Of a DNA stretch of 64,000 nt, positions 23,901 through 34,830 are shown piece after piece (within the stretch, counting starts at the first letter, position 1; each line of letters starts with the position of its first letter). Origin of the DNA: Whitmania pigra. Its lineage: Eukaryota; Annelida; Clitellata; Hirudinida; Haemopidae. The stretch is from positions 334,501-398,500 of the forward strand of contig JAJTWR010000254.1 of the NCBI GenBank assembly GCA_021613335.1. Reading direction: 5' to 3'. Both the position numbers and the translations under genes were made by a program. A model generated the notes under the pieces. The model did not search any database. It was not told the origin of the DNA and worked only from the letters and a program-made list of their open reading frames with translations.

Positions 23901-26390
23901 TGTTGCATATGTTGCAGACTGTATAAATGAGCTTCGAGTAAAGTTGTAAAAATGAAATAATAAGTTTTTATTAACTTTGTGCAGATGAGTTAGCCTGCCA
24001 ATGCAATTCTCTCGGATCTCTGGAAGCAACGTGCGGTCAAGACACCAGGAGATGCAACTGCAAGCCAAGAGTGGCAGGCATGAGATGTGATAGGTGTGAA
24101 TCAAACTACTGGGGCTTCCTCAGGATTGCTGATGGAGAAGATGGCTGTCAGGGTTGGTTTGTAGCTTTTACTATTACTTCATTAATTCATTCAAATTATT
24201 CAACAAATCAAAGTATTTATTTACTATTACTACTAGTTTATAAATAATAACACTAGTTTATGCTCATCTGTGATTCATCGATTATTTGATATAAATTGAA
24301 GCTTCTGATTGTGTCGACATTGATATACTGAGGATATATTTTGCTTGGTAAAGTATCAGTACTTAATGCCAAATTCAACCTGCAGCATGCAACTGTAATG
24401 AATATGGCTCTTTGAGAGATGACTGCGACCAAATGACGGGACAGTGCATGTGTCTGGAAAATGTAACAGGTGTTAAATGTGACATGTGCGGTGATGGATA
24501 TCCAATCACAGAGCAAGGATGTTCAGGTGGGTTCTGAAGAGATAAACTCAGAAAAGTAGAATGACTAAGTATTAGGATTAGAACTGTGTATTTCACTATG
24601 AGAATAAATAGGAAGAACATGCACAATTGCTCTTACATACTTCAACATCTCTAGGTACACCATTGAAATTGCGTACGATTTTAAATTCTAATTTTTCTCA
24701 GGTGAAACTGCCCAAACAGCCAACTCCCAGCCACAATATGTGACCTCCCAACTCTCAAGTAAAACCAAGAGGCCAAAGATCTCAAAACACACAAGGATCC
24801 ATAAGGTCACAAAAGCAAATAAAACACGACAAAACACAGAAACAGCAGACTACGCCACTCTCTCTTCCGTCCAAGTTGAAGTCACAGAGAATGCAGATTT
24901 GACAACAGCAGACATCACCTATTTCACAGGTGTCAATAACGTATCTATGGCAGCAACTTACAATGAGACCGATCCTGAAATTGTGATTAATTCAACTACT
25001 TCCCCAATAACCACTTCAGCCACAACTCTCCCTACCACTACAGAAAATATATGTAAGCAGTTTTGTTTCAAAAATATTTTCAAATACCATCTTTAGAGTC
25101 TATTAGCAATCAGAGCATTCCTATTGGAATCAATGTTTGTTATCCAACATCACTAGTTGTGGAGTTTTGTTTGTCCTGGCTGATTTGATGGACCTACTAA
25201 TGGTTCAGTTAATTAAAAAGTTTATGCTGCTATTTCAAAATGGTTACAATGCGTTAGGAATATAATAATAAATTCTTTTTGTATAGCTTCATCAGAGTAC
25301 ACAACACCCTATTTCACTGGAGATTCGTTTGTGGAATTGAAACCTTTGGAGCATGGAAGTCGGGACATCAGCATCGAGATCGGGTTCAGAGCACTTTCTT
25401 TGAATGGACTTCTCTTTTACGCTGGGCACCTTAATGCCAAAAAAGGAGACTTTATTTCAGTTGCAATAATTAATGGTTCCTTGGAGCTCAGGTATTTACA
25501 CAAATTACTATTTTTGTATGTACTTATGCTTGGCCTCAATATGTGACCCACTCTTGGCCAGGTATGACCTTGGGAGCGGCTCAACGACCCTGAAGATCCC
25601 TTCGGGAGTGAAACTCAATCAATTGCATCGAGCCAGTGCAGTTAGGCATGGTCGTGATGGGCTTTTGAAGCTGGATGATGAATTGAAGGATGCCGGCCTC
25701 AGTCCAGGACAGATCAGGTCTCTCGATTTGGGATTACCTATCTATCTGGGCTCAGTACCTGATAAGTCTACGATGTTAGTTTTAGGAATAACATGTGTTG
25801 TAAATTTTCCTAATAGTCTGAAATATTCAACAGTGAACAAAGAAACAGCCATGTTAGGCAAGGTTTCCATGGTTGCATCGACTTTTTGAGGATCATGAGT
25901 TCAGAGTTGAACTACGAGTACGATTTGTGCAAAACCTCATCACCAGACATATTGTCAGATAGAAAAACCTGTGAGTTGACTTTGCGATTTTGTTCTGATG
26001 CCTAAAATGTAACAATAATGTGTTTTCGTCTTAAGTTTGCCCCTTCTCATTCCCACAATTGACTAATGATTCACCATTCAACAACTACTGAAACAAAGAA
26101 ATAAATTTTAATTTGTTCCTAAGATATTCGTAAACATGCTACAGATGACTGTAGGGACTCATGCACAGATTATGAATGCATTAAGGAGATGTCTTGCCAA
26201 CCAGGCAAAGAATTTGTTTTTGCATGCAAGTGCCCTGAGAGGAATTATGGTAAATTTGTTTACTTTTTAATAACTGATGACGTTACATGTTTCATTAAAT
26301 GAATTCTCACCAGGAATTCATTGTGAGTTTGAGGACTTTTCCATGGAGGTGCCAAACAACCACACAGACCTAAGAAAGAGGATCTTGTGA
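17986..26390 (+). CDS. AGRN: Agrin-like secreted proteoglycan, short form
   Basis: Eighteen exons join in phase (1,089 residues): 17986-18481, 19908-20126, 20543-20800, 20896-20990, 21431-21545, 21624-21842, 22233-22341, 22727-22839, 23130-23279, 23578-23676, 23985-24152, 24386-24526, 24702-25052, 25287-25491, 25562-25774, 25834-25970, 26145-26249, 26314-26390. After a signal peptide (LICLIVVFLAIFDN) comes an NtA/TIMP-like domain (FIFTGTIRKIQ, NSSLAKLSIV). Five follistatin/Kazal modules follow at roughly residues 166-541 (VCGSDGETYKNSCQL and similar), then two laminin-EGF modules (625-727) and a Thr-rich stretch (728-844). One laminin G domain (RYDLGSGSTTL, GFHGCIDFL) and one EGF-like module complete it. 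Agrin organises basement membranes and synapses. Vertebrate agrin has about nine Kazal and three LamG domains, so this is reduced. The acceptor chosen for 23130 is the least certain. Confidence 0.87.
19651..19725 (+). repeat. 28-bp AT-rich tandem repeat in agrin intron 1
   Basis: Two exact 28-bp units starting at 19651 and 19679 (TACAATATTGATTTAATTAA and eight more bases) and a third, degraded start at 19707. A short ATC run lies nearby at 19489-19511. Confidence 0.7.
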
Positions 26391-26796
26391 TGCAGATATT
26401 TCAAAATTGTCATTTAATTATTATAGATTTCTATTGTTTCTGCATAACTAAGAACTGGGTGCTTGTTCCATCTTCCATTTGTTTTTGTTTTGATGTTTCA
26501 AAAAGTCTTAAAATGCTTCAGATATTTACTGGTTAAATGTAGAAAACTTTCTGAAAGCGTAGCATAACGGCTGCAGGTCACAAACATGATTATCAAGGAA
26601 GTTCGATATCTTGGGTTCCAATCATTAATACTTTCATGGCCCCAAAGAGAAAATTAAAAAATAATTAACTTAGCATTAATCAAACTGATTTTAAAGTTTG
26701 CTATGTTCTTGATACTTCATGTAGTAGCAAGGAGAAATATCCCTAGAACATTGAAGCTGCAATAAATACTGAAAAGTGAGTCTTGTGATGCAGAGT
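26391..26796. other. Agrin 3' flank with a SINE-like fragment
   Basis: Follows the agrin stop codon and should contain its 3' UTR. At 26563-26640 a plus-strand A-box-like TAGCATAACGGCTGCAGG and a B-box-like GGGTTCCAATC are spaced as in a tRNA-derived SINE, but no tail or target duplication is clear. Confidence 0.35.
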
Positions 26797-27027
26797 TTAA
26801 TAAGCACAAAATACCAACAGAACAATTGCCAGGATCACAATCAAGAACTCAGGCCCTGGAAAGAAAAGAGTGGCTGCCCTTGTTGCAGTGAGGAGGTGTT
26901 TGATCCTACTGAGGACTGATACACTGGTGGCAGGTTGAGCTTCTTGAACAGGCTCTCTATTGGAGGCTGGTTCTCTTGAGAAAGCATTGGCATAATGCTG
27001 TGCAAAGCTGTTGTGAATATTTGGCAC
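26797..27027 (-). CDS. Possible terminal exon encoding a tail-anchored segment
   Basis: An open minus-strand reading ends in the hydrophobic run EFLIVILAIVLLVFCAY followed by TAA, with Gln/Pro/Ser-rich sequence before it. A good acceptor (TTCACAACAG) lies at about 27005 in front of FAQHYANAFSR. It is downstream of the HERPUD-type exons on the same strand and could be the last exon of that gene, whose family has a membrane segment. The phase does not join directly to the last supported HERPUD exon, so an intermediate exon would be needed (a candidate is near 27460-27400). It could also be a chance frame. Confidence 0.35.
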   Translation of the reverse strand: MPNIHNSFAQHYANAFSREPASNREPVQEAQPATSVSVLSRIKHLLTATRAATLFFPGPEFLIVILAIVLLVFCAY

Positions 27028-27595
27028 ACAATTACATAATCACGGTTAATTGTCATGGTTAAAGTACTGAAGAAATAACTTTTGTTGCCATAAGAGCATA
27101 GATTCCATGTAATGATGTTGCCAGGCCATAATGTATTGATGGTAATCAATAGGTGCCACAGGAGACCTATTCAAGTAATGTGGTAATATGGTGATTTATT
27201 TAATTATTGAAAATTCCAGAAAGATATAAATACACTGATTGTTAAGAAAGTTTATAATGGATTCAGCATGAGCGAGTTTGACTTTGTAAAAAACACTGGA
27301 TTGAAGCTATTGGAGAATTTAAAACTGATTTCTTTTGTGACCTGAATTTTTTTTTTTACATCAGAATATTGTGATAACAGAGCGCAGTGCTGTGTGATTT
27401 GTACATTTCTGTGGTTTAGCAAATCTTGTTGATGCATCATATTGGAAAATGCCTCAAAATAATTCTGATGAAGCATTAAATTTGAAAATACGCTATGATA
27501 TGTTATACTTTTATAGGTGTGCAGGTTGGCTGAATGGGTTGTATTCCAGCATCACCAAGAGGGGGGAATGCTATATAAATGGTCATGTAAAGTGC

Positions 27596-27642
27596 TTCTG
27601 GGGCTATGCATATAGTACTATATAAGTGAACTCCAATTACAT
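27596..27642 (+). repeat. SINE 3'-body fragment
   Basis: GGCTATGCATATAGTACTAT and the following AAGTGAACTCCAATTACA match the last 50 bases of the SINE at 4310-4500. No A or B box survives next to it. It lies inside the HERPUD-type gene region. Confidence 0.5.
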
Positions 27643-27835
27643 TTCTCTTTGAGGTAATGTGTTTACCTTTGTGGAGCAGTGCTAACATTCAGTGCTTCAC
27701 AGCTTGGTAATGACTCAATGCTATTGTTGTTACATCCCACAGAAGGTTGACTAAAAAACTGTTTAAATGACTCATGGTCAAACAACAATTGAGAACGTAA
27801 GTAATTTGCAAGTGCAAAAGATCGATTTGACATAC

Positions 27836-28253
27836 ATTACTACACTGGACTGGACATACAAGTTGAATGATGTAAGATGATTCCAAAGCTTTTTTCTGAA
27901 AGAAATAACAAAACCACCTTAATTAGCTTTTAGATATTTAGGGTTAATGATAATGAAACCTTAACATTTCTCACCTCCTTTAGCATTTGACTGACGATAA
28001 GGTGATCATTCTGCAGTAGCCTTCCCATGTATATAATTTTCTGCTCATTTACTTCCTTAAACATAAATTACATTTAGCTTTTAAATTGAATAAATTGTAG
28101 GCCTGGGCTTACAGGATTTCCTGGATACACATGAAATAAGTGTTCTTTAAGCATTCCAAGTGTCCAATGTTCCATGCAAGATACTTCGATATCTGGTATC
28201 GTGTGATACGGTGATCTTACTATCAGGATGACATCCGATTCATTTTTGTCCAT
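27836..28253 (-). CDS. HERPUD: HERPUD-type ubiquitin-like protein, N-terminal part
   Basis: Three exons join in phase 0: 28253-28113, 28055-27975 and 27895-27836. The 94 residues form a ubiquitin-like fold: VILIVRSPYHTIPDIEVSC, HWTLGMLKEHLFHVYPGNP, KIIYMGRLLQNDHLIVSQML, SSYIIQLVCPVQ. The order and key positions match HERPUD1/2 (LKAHLSRVYPERP, QRLIYSGKLLLDHQ, HLVCNVKSP). HERPUD proteins are ER-membrane cofactors of the HRD1 ubiquitin ligase in ER-associated degradation and are induced by ER stress. The Pro/Tyr-rich middle and membrane hairpin of the family are not found with confidence; 26797-27027 may hold the end. I see no clear CCAAT-N9-CCACG element upstream. Confidence 0.8.
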
Positions 28254-29018
28254 AATGGTTGTATCGCTATACACTTAGATACCAACTAAGTCAGAAATAC
28301 AATTCACTGCAAAATTCATGAGCGTTTTACACACTGATAACCAACTATTAAATGTTACAGTAATTTATCGTATTGCAAGATGAATTTGACAAGGTCTCAT
28401 CGAAAATCAGAAAACCAGCTGTCTTACGTGCAATAACAAAGAGATGAAATCGGCCAGAGATATTTTTCGGATCGTATCCAATATTTAAAATAAAAGATGC
28501 ATATATTACTCCGAAACAAATTTGGTTAATATATCTTATACTTAGTAATGTATTTACTTAGTCGAACTTAATTTTTTACTTAATGTATACGTCGATAAAT
28601 AAAACTTTTCATTCATATTTTTCTACTCTTTCGCTCAGAAATTCCAAGCTGATCTAACCTGACTCATTTTACGAAAAGAACGCAGAATAAATCGGACAAC
28701 AATTTTAGGGTCATGCATGGTAAAACCGCTTACCCGTTATTTTGAAAAGATCACCACACCTTATTACTTTTATATAACCTTTTACATAACTTACATATAG
28801 TGTTTATCAAAATCATTTCCTCACAAGACTTTGTGTTGATCTAATCTCATATCATATCTCAAATAGTTCAACATTCAATATTTAACTCAGAAGTAATTAA
28901 AGATAAAGTTCAATAGGACGAACAATGGCTTCAAAAAATTGTAAAAAAATCATAACAAAGACATTTAAAGCTTTAAATCTTTCATCCTTTATCTTTTAAT
29001 AATATATCAGGTTGTTGG
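28254..29018. other. Non-coding gap upstream of the HERPUD-type gene
   Basis: AT-rich DNA between the HERPUD-type start codon and the end of the cGLR gene on the same strand. It should hold the HERPUD promoter and cGLR 3' UTR. I see no exon or repeat. Confidence 0.4.
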
Positions 29019-32000
29019 TTATACTGTTCGTTTATTCACCTTCAGTACATCTTTCATCTGTTTGTAGCTGTTTAGGAGGTGCCTGAACCTGTCTCTTATG
29101 TTGCTAATAGTAATTGGTTTAAAATCTTCAATCAGGTTTATTCTATGATCAAAGTAGCATGGGACAATTCCAGCATTGAACTCTTCTTTTAGTTGCCTAA
29201 TGACATCCATCAATCTGCTTCCAATGTTGGCAACATTCCATGGATCAGTCTTGCCTGGCCTGAGAGTCCGAGGCTCTAGTTTATCATGTACCCGGAGTAC
29301 AACATTCTTGAGGACATAAGATGTTACTTTATGAAGACTTGGCTCTGCATTCCTTATGGCTTTAACAATTCTTAGCACTCGTTTCCTACAGCCATTATTC
29401 AGATCAATGTTACTCAGGAGATCCTTTTCACTGAGGCTGAATGTTTTCCTCCATGTGAGGTCCATCTTATAAGATTGTACTGTTTTCAATTGCTTGGCCA
29501 CATACAATTCTCCTTGTACTGTTACAGTAGGCACAATATCAACAGAATAAAAAAATTGGTCTTTGCCTTCATAAACATCCATCTGAATCGCTGGACCATG
29601 TTTTCTGAGAAGGGTTTTTTCAACAAAGTTGTTGCAGCATATTTGCAAGTGTTTGAAGAAAAAATCTGTGACCTTTGATGATGAGATGTAACCATTGCTA
29701 TCAAGAAATTCTGCCAATTGTTGCTTTGCATCATTTTCAGGTTTCAGAAAAGCAAAATTTGGTTTCCCTTCAATTTGCTCTTTCTTTATTAGAAAAATTA
29801 TTTATATTTATCTAATTGAGATTTCAGCAATTGAAATTTACAGCTAATGAAAATTACTTTACGAAAAGAAAATTTAATGTTTATAAATTAAAGAATAAAA
29901 TTTGAATAATCACTTAAAAATTATTAATGTTGCAATTATTAACATATTTTTAGTAAATATTAAAACTAACCGCCAGTGAGGGAACTTTCATTATAACCAT
30001 GACATCAAATTCTAAATCTGTCACTTTCACACCTTCATAAGCACTTCCAGCAAATTCTAATCTTGAAAAAATCTTTACTTCCTTTAGACTTTCTTCCACT
30101 TTTTTCATGATTTTTGTGTGCATTTCATTAGCTTCTTTCATATCTGGCTGTTTAGCAAAATTTTCACTAAATTTCAACACATGTTCTTGAAAGACCTTGT
30201 GATGATGCCAATCTTGTCTGGTGCCATTTTCAAAATATTTTGTGTGTTCTTCTATAATAAACAAGTAACAGTCAAACAAAATTTACAAATTTAAATTTTA
30301 ACAATATGAACTTTTGGTCTTTTTCTTTACTTTTTTATCAAAAGAACCTGAAAAGTTCACAACAATCAAATTAGCCTTAAAACTAGTGTAATTATTGCAA
30401 TTATCAGATTTAGTAATCAGTTAAAAAATATGCCCTGGTTGCATTAACATTAACTTCAATGTCTAATTAAGAAAGCAAGTTAAATGATGAATGGAGTAAT
30501 TTCATCACTATGAATAAAATGAACAGTGAATCAGAATTCCACCTTTTACCAATGAAGCACTTTTGACTTTAGACACTTTACGAGGACTCAACCCTGCAAG
30601 CATTCAAACATAGTCAGCATATCTTTAAGGGCATTATCATTTTTTTACCATAACTCTTGACTGAATTATTTTCAAATTTGGATATTTTGCTAAAAAAGAT
30701 AATCAAATTTGTAAATTTATTTTATGATATGATGATCAATTCAAGTGATAAGAATTAAAATATACTACTAAGAGCTCAAAATCATTTTATTAATTCAAAT
30801 AAAGTCAATATGATTAACAGCATCCATCCTTTTTATTATTTCAGTGATTCTTGATTCCACCAGTTTTTCTAGGCACTCTTTATGCAGGTTTTTTCAGACT
30901 TCAATAATGATCTCTTTCAACTCCACAACAGTTGAATATTGTCTACCATTACATTATGCCTGCTATGTTTCCCAAACTTTCTGTATAGGATTGAAGTCTG
31001 GAACAGGGGTCAGCAACCTTATGCTAACTATGTGCCAACTATGTGTTTTAAATCATTCAATGTACCATCAGCATACATAATTTTATTTAAGTCAAAGTCA
31101 ATATACATATTCTATAACATATTTTACACAATAATATATACAGTAATATGCAAACCTTATTAAAGGAAATAAACGGGTATTTGAAAGGGTTTTTTAAAGT
31201 TTATATTTTTTACTGGGAGTCTTTCCCTTGCCTGGTCTTATCTAATTGCTCAATATTGTAGTTTGTATGGCACAGAACCTCGACCCCCTTCCTCACACAG
31301 CAGCACTGCTGCATCCCTACTTTAAGAGCAGACATTTATATTTGGAATATTTGGGCTTGTAGTTAGCTATTTTGTTTTTGAAAATTTTAACAGCTGTTTT
31401 TAGTGTAATGGATTCCAGGCTATTATTTTTATTCTAATTTTTTAAACAAACACTGGAGAGACATATCAGGTGTACCGGTTAATAATGCGGATGTCTTAAA
31501 ACTAGTGTAATTATTGCAATTATTAGATTTATTAATCAGTTAAAAATATGTCCTGCTTGCATTAACATTAACTTTGATGTCTAATTAAGAAAGCAAGTTA
31601 AATGATGGATGGAGTAATTTCATCATTATGAATAAAATGAACAGTGAATTAGAATTCCACCTTTTACCAATGAAGCACTTTTGACTTTAGACACTTTACG
31701 AGGACTCAACCCTGCAAGCATTCAAACAGTCAGCATATTTTTAAGAGCATTATCACTTTTTTTTACCATAACTCTTGACTGAATTATTTTCAAATTTGGA
31801 TATGTTATTTGGTAAAAAAAGATAATCAAATTTATAAATTTATTTTATGATAAGATGATCAATTCAAGTGATAAGAAAATATGGATGGGATCAAGAAGGC
31901 ATGGTTAATAATGAGCTTCTGAAAATTCTCCCCAGAACATCAGGAAACCACTTCTAAATGTTTTGTTGTAATTGATTTCAGTAATACTAGTGCCCATCAG

Positions 32001-33627
32001 GATCATCAACGTTAAACTTCTTTCGCCTGAAAATTTAACTGATCTCTGTTTGTCTCCTAAAATCCATTTGACCATTTGTTTGTCAATGCTGTCTTTGCAA
32101 TTTTTTGAGTGATAGCAAAATTTGGTAGCATATACACTTCAATATTTTGATGTTTCTCAGACATCGTAATACCAGAGATTTGCTCACTTGCTAGTTTAAT
32201 GATGTACAAACTTGATTTGATGAAAATCCTTTCTTTGAAATTTCTCCAATAGGATTTCATTGATCCTTCTCTAAAAATTTTATTTATCTTTTTCCAGAAT
32301 TTTTCTCTCCTTATTATTCTGGATTTTTTCATGATGCTTTACATGACATGTAAAGTGATTGTGTGTGAAAGTGATTGACTCATTAGAAACATCAAAAAAT
32401 AAATAATTTGATATCTCGAAAGCCAAGATCTGACCAATTTTTTCTCAATCAGCTTTTCTTTCTTTTTCATGTTCGTAGATGTCACATAAAACTTTGAATT
32501 TGTTCTAATTTATAACTAGCTGAAACTCTTTCTGAGCTCCGGCAGGAATCCTCAGAGAGGAGACCCTTTCTTTGAGCATTTCGGCCCTTTAATCCTCTGA
32601 CACTCTCAGGGTTGGGCCACACCTGCTGATCAGATGGGTGTCCCTGCTGATCAGATGGGTGTCCCTGCTGATGATGTAATGTCCAATTTTGACAAGTCAA
32701 TGACCAGAATTGAGGTAAGACGCACAATCCAACAATTTGAACTACCAACGAAACGCACGATAACCACCACTGAAGCCGGACCAAGCTAGTTATGAAGACC
32801 TTATTCTCGATGACTTTTATGCAGCTAATGAAGCATTACACAATTCCTCCATTAGAACCCCAATCAGTAATTAATTGTGCAAATATATGAAGCAGCTCTT
32901 AAAGATATGACAACCAATATGGTATAACAATTTGCATTTCCTGTTAAAACACATAATAAATTCGTTTATAAGTTTTTATAATAAGGTTTTGATAATTAAA
33001 TTATGTAACCATATTTCAGGGTTTAAAAATTCATATCTAAGAAAGTTATGCAAACACATGTGGTGTTCCTAAAGATAGGATGATCACTGTAGTTGACAAC
33101 TGACCAATTTGAATTCATAATGTTTGCTTAAATTATAATTTTTGTCTTAAACAATTTACACTATTATGAATAAAATGGGCAGGGAATCATAATTTCACCT
33201 TTTACCAATGAAGAAGTTTTGATTTGAGACACTTCACGGGGAGCTAACCCTACAAATGTTCAAAAACATTGCTAATGACCAATCAACTTGCAAAATAGTT
33301 TATTTACATAATATATTATTTGACAAAAGTCAATTTCTTTTAAGTACTTGAAGATAATAATGTATACATATGGAATCTTATTAGCATTATTAACAGCTTT
33401 ATGAATAAGCAGATGATAGGCAGAACTTTATTTAATCGACTATATTTATCAATATAGTTCCAATTCTTGCCATGAGTTTATTACCTAGTTATGTGATAGC
33501 AATGATACATCCAGGTGAAATAATCAGGATGCAAATATTTTGACAAAGAATGGAATACTAAAGACATTCAAGTGTAAAAATCACCTAATCTTTCTTCGTC
33601 CAAATTTATTAAATACTTGTCTTCCAT
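29019..33627 (-). CDS. cGAS-like receptor / Mab-21-domain nucleotidyltransferase
   Basis: Exons 33627-33585, 30251-29971 and 29783-29019 join in phase (362 residues), starting MEDKYLINLDEERL. The nucleotidyltransferase signature is LEFAGSAYEGVKVTDLEFDV: a GS loop, EGVK, then acidic residues in EFD. The third acidic residue is in FYSVDIVPTV. The C-terminal Mab-21 half follows (LTWRKTFSLSEKDLL, SYVLKNVVLRV, LKEEFNAGIVPCYF). cGAS and the wider cGLR family sense nucleic acids and make cyclic dinucleotides that activate STING. All three metal-binding acids are present, so activity is likely; the cGAS zinc ribbon is not evident. The first exon is inferred from matching phase and donor GTGATT across a 3.3-kb intron filled with repeats. 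Ligand and product are unknown. Confidence 0.82.
30375..30754 (+). repeat. Dispersed 380-bp repeat, copy 1
   Basis: Runs from CTTAAAACTAGTGTAATTAT to TCAATTCAAGTGATAAGAA. It is over 90% identical by eye to 31495-31877, and a shorter diverged copy starts near 33163. All lie in the first intron of the cGLR gene. No coding capacity or terminal repeat is seen. Confidence 0.8.
30795..31005 (-). pseudogene. Tc1/mariner transposase C-terminal remnant
   Basis: On the minus strand, broken frames read PDFNPIQKVWE, VVELKEIIIEV and NLHKECLEKLVESRI. This is the order of the third catalytic block and the tail of Tc1-type DDE transposases (SPDLNPIENVW... in the family). Stops interrupt it. It lies between the two copies of the 380-bp repeat. 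Confidence 0.7.
31495..31877 (+). repeat. Dispersed 380-bp repeat, copy 2
   Basis: Near-identical to 30375-30754, in direct orientation 1.12 kb away, with small indels (for example an extra TATTTGG block near 31807). Confidence 0.8.
32534..32602 (-). repeat. GGGCCGAAA/GAGGATCC dispersed repeat, inverted copy
   Basis: The reverse complement reads AAAGGGCCGAAATG, then GAGGATTCCTGCCGGAGCTC, matching the plus-strand copies at 34421-34523 and 61187-61286. Identity of the element is unknown. Confidence 0.6.
32623..32676 (+). repeat. 21-bp tandem repeat
   Basis: Two full units (starting CTGCTGATCAGATGGGTGTC) and a partial third, with no coding meaning seen. Confidence 0.7.
33163..33290 (+). repeat. 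Dispersed repeat, diverged partial copy 3
   Basis: Shares with copies 1 and 2 the order ATTATGAATAAAATG, CACCTTTTACCAATGAAG, TTTGA...GACACTT and a following block of lower similarity. Only the middle of the repeat is present. Confidence 0.6.
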
Positions 33628-34102
33628 CAGATAATCATTGGGATCATCCTTTAGAAAATCCTCCCCTAGAAAATCATTGATATCATAGTTCGTCGTATTT
33701 CCTTGTAATTATTTAAAATAAATAACTCGTTTCATTTGTTAATTTCGATAATTAACTCGAAAATTATTTCAATTCCCCGCGACGACGAAATGATTTTATT
33801 ACCTAGTTATGTGATGGCAATGGTACATCTAGGTGAAATAATCAGGATACAAAGAATAGCGTCCTAAGGACATTCAAGTGAAAAAATCTCCTAATCTTTC
33901 TTCGTCCGAATTTATTAAATACTTGCCTTCCATCAGATAATCATTGGGGTCATCCTTTAGAAAATCATCACAGAAAATCATTGATATCATAGTTCATCGT
34001 ATTTCCCTGTAATTATTTAAAATAAATAATTCGTTTCGTTTGTTAATTTCGAGAAATAACTCGCAAATTAATTCAATTCCCCGCGACGACGAAATGTTTC
34101 TT
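33479..34102 (-). repeat. Tandem duplication of the cGLR first exon and 5' flank
   Basis: Two direct units of about 310 bp (33479-33792 and 33793-34102) match closely over their length. Unit 1 carries the intact first coding exon of the cGLR with donor AG|GTGATT. Unit 2 keeps its ATG (MEGKYLINSDEERL) but its donor reads GGAGATTT, so the GT is lost, and a 2-bp deletion disturbs the upstream reading. Both units share the flank CGTCGTCGCGGGGAATTGAA (minus strand). Confidence 0.75.
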
Positions 34103-34420
34103 TGGAAATTCCAAACCATCATCCGGATCATCACTTCGAGTAGTAAGGGCTTTATGTGAATTGACAAAATTGAGGTGTGTAACAAAATAACTTCATTAAT
34201 ATTTATGTTAAATAGAAAGAATACTGAATTGCTGTTCTTAAAATAACTAAGGATTCTAAATATTCATCAGGATTACCTGTACGATGCAGTTGGTTGGTGT
34301 TGGCCCAGAAGCCAGGAATATGTTCATGGGATACCTGTTGTCAATGGTTATCAAGCTTCGTGAAAAACTGGTAGCCAAAATACGACATCATGCAAACCGC
34401 TACGCTACATATGCGGCCCG

Positions 34421-34523
34421 CCCCCGAAAACGTAAGGAGACTTAAAGGGCCGAAAAGTTTAAAGACAGGACAAAACTCCTCTGAGGATCCCTGTCGGAGC
34501 TCCAAGGCGGAGTAATAAGTAAC
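34421..34523 (+). repeat. GGGCCGAAA/GAGGATCC dispersed repeat, copy
   Basis: Begins CCCCCGAAAACGTAAGGAGA, holds AAAGGGCCGAAAAGTTT and CTGAGGATCCCTGTCGGAGC, and ends GGCGGAGTAA. The plus copy at 61187-61286 matches over about 100 bases. GACAGG and CCTGTC within it can pair. Confidence 0.75.
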
Positions 34524-34539
34524 AATTTATCCATGATCT

Positions 34540-34830
34540 CTTGAAAGTACCCAAGCGCTGAACTTATGCCGATTGAAAGTATGAAGGAACACAGCTCTAG
34601 GTGTGCTAATGGCAAGACGCTGATTCTCGGGACAAGTTCTACATGATTATAGGCGTCTGCTAAATCGATTTTTGTGAAAAATTACTTTCTGATAAGGTCC
34701 TCGGGCAATGGCATTTGGTGTCGGTTTCTAGCTGTGGATTCACAGTAACTTTTGAACCATTTCATTTCTTAGGAATTTGAACTATAGGAGTTCCCCTTCT
34801 GAATTCCAGTCTCAAAGGCCTGATTCAGAT
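34540..34830 (-). pseudogene. Ty3/gypsy-type reverse transcriptase fragment
   Basis: Minus-strand frames, broken by stops and shifts, read TVNPQLETDT, DLADAYNHVELVP, LAISTPRAVF and YFQEIMDKL, the early RT blocks of Ty3/gypsy retrotransposons. The fragment ends abruptly at the target duplication of the hAT element at 34839. Its upstream half is expected beyond 39018, where a gag zinc knuckle is found. Confidence 0.75.

Noticed and set aside
33585..33720. A separate acidic small protein ending DEERLGDFYT
   Set aside because: The reading runs past a good GT donor whose phase joins exactly to the cGLR second exon, so it is better explained as the first exon of that gene.
34421..34523. Hammerhead ribozyme in the dispersed repeat
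   Set aside because: CTGAGGA resembles the CTGANGA core, but no GAAA follows at the right place with flanking stems in all copies.
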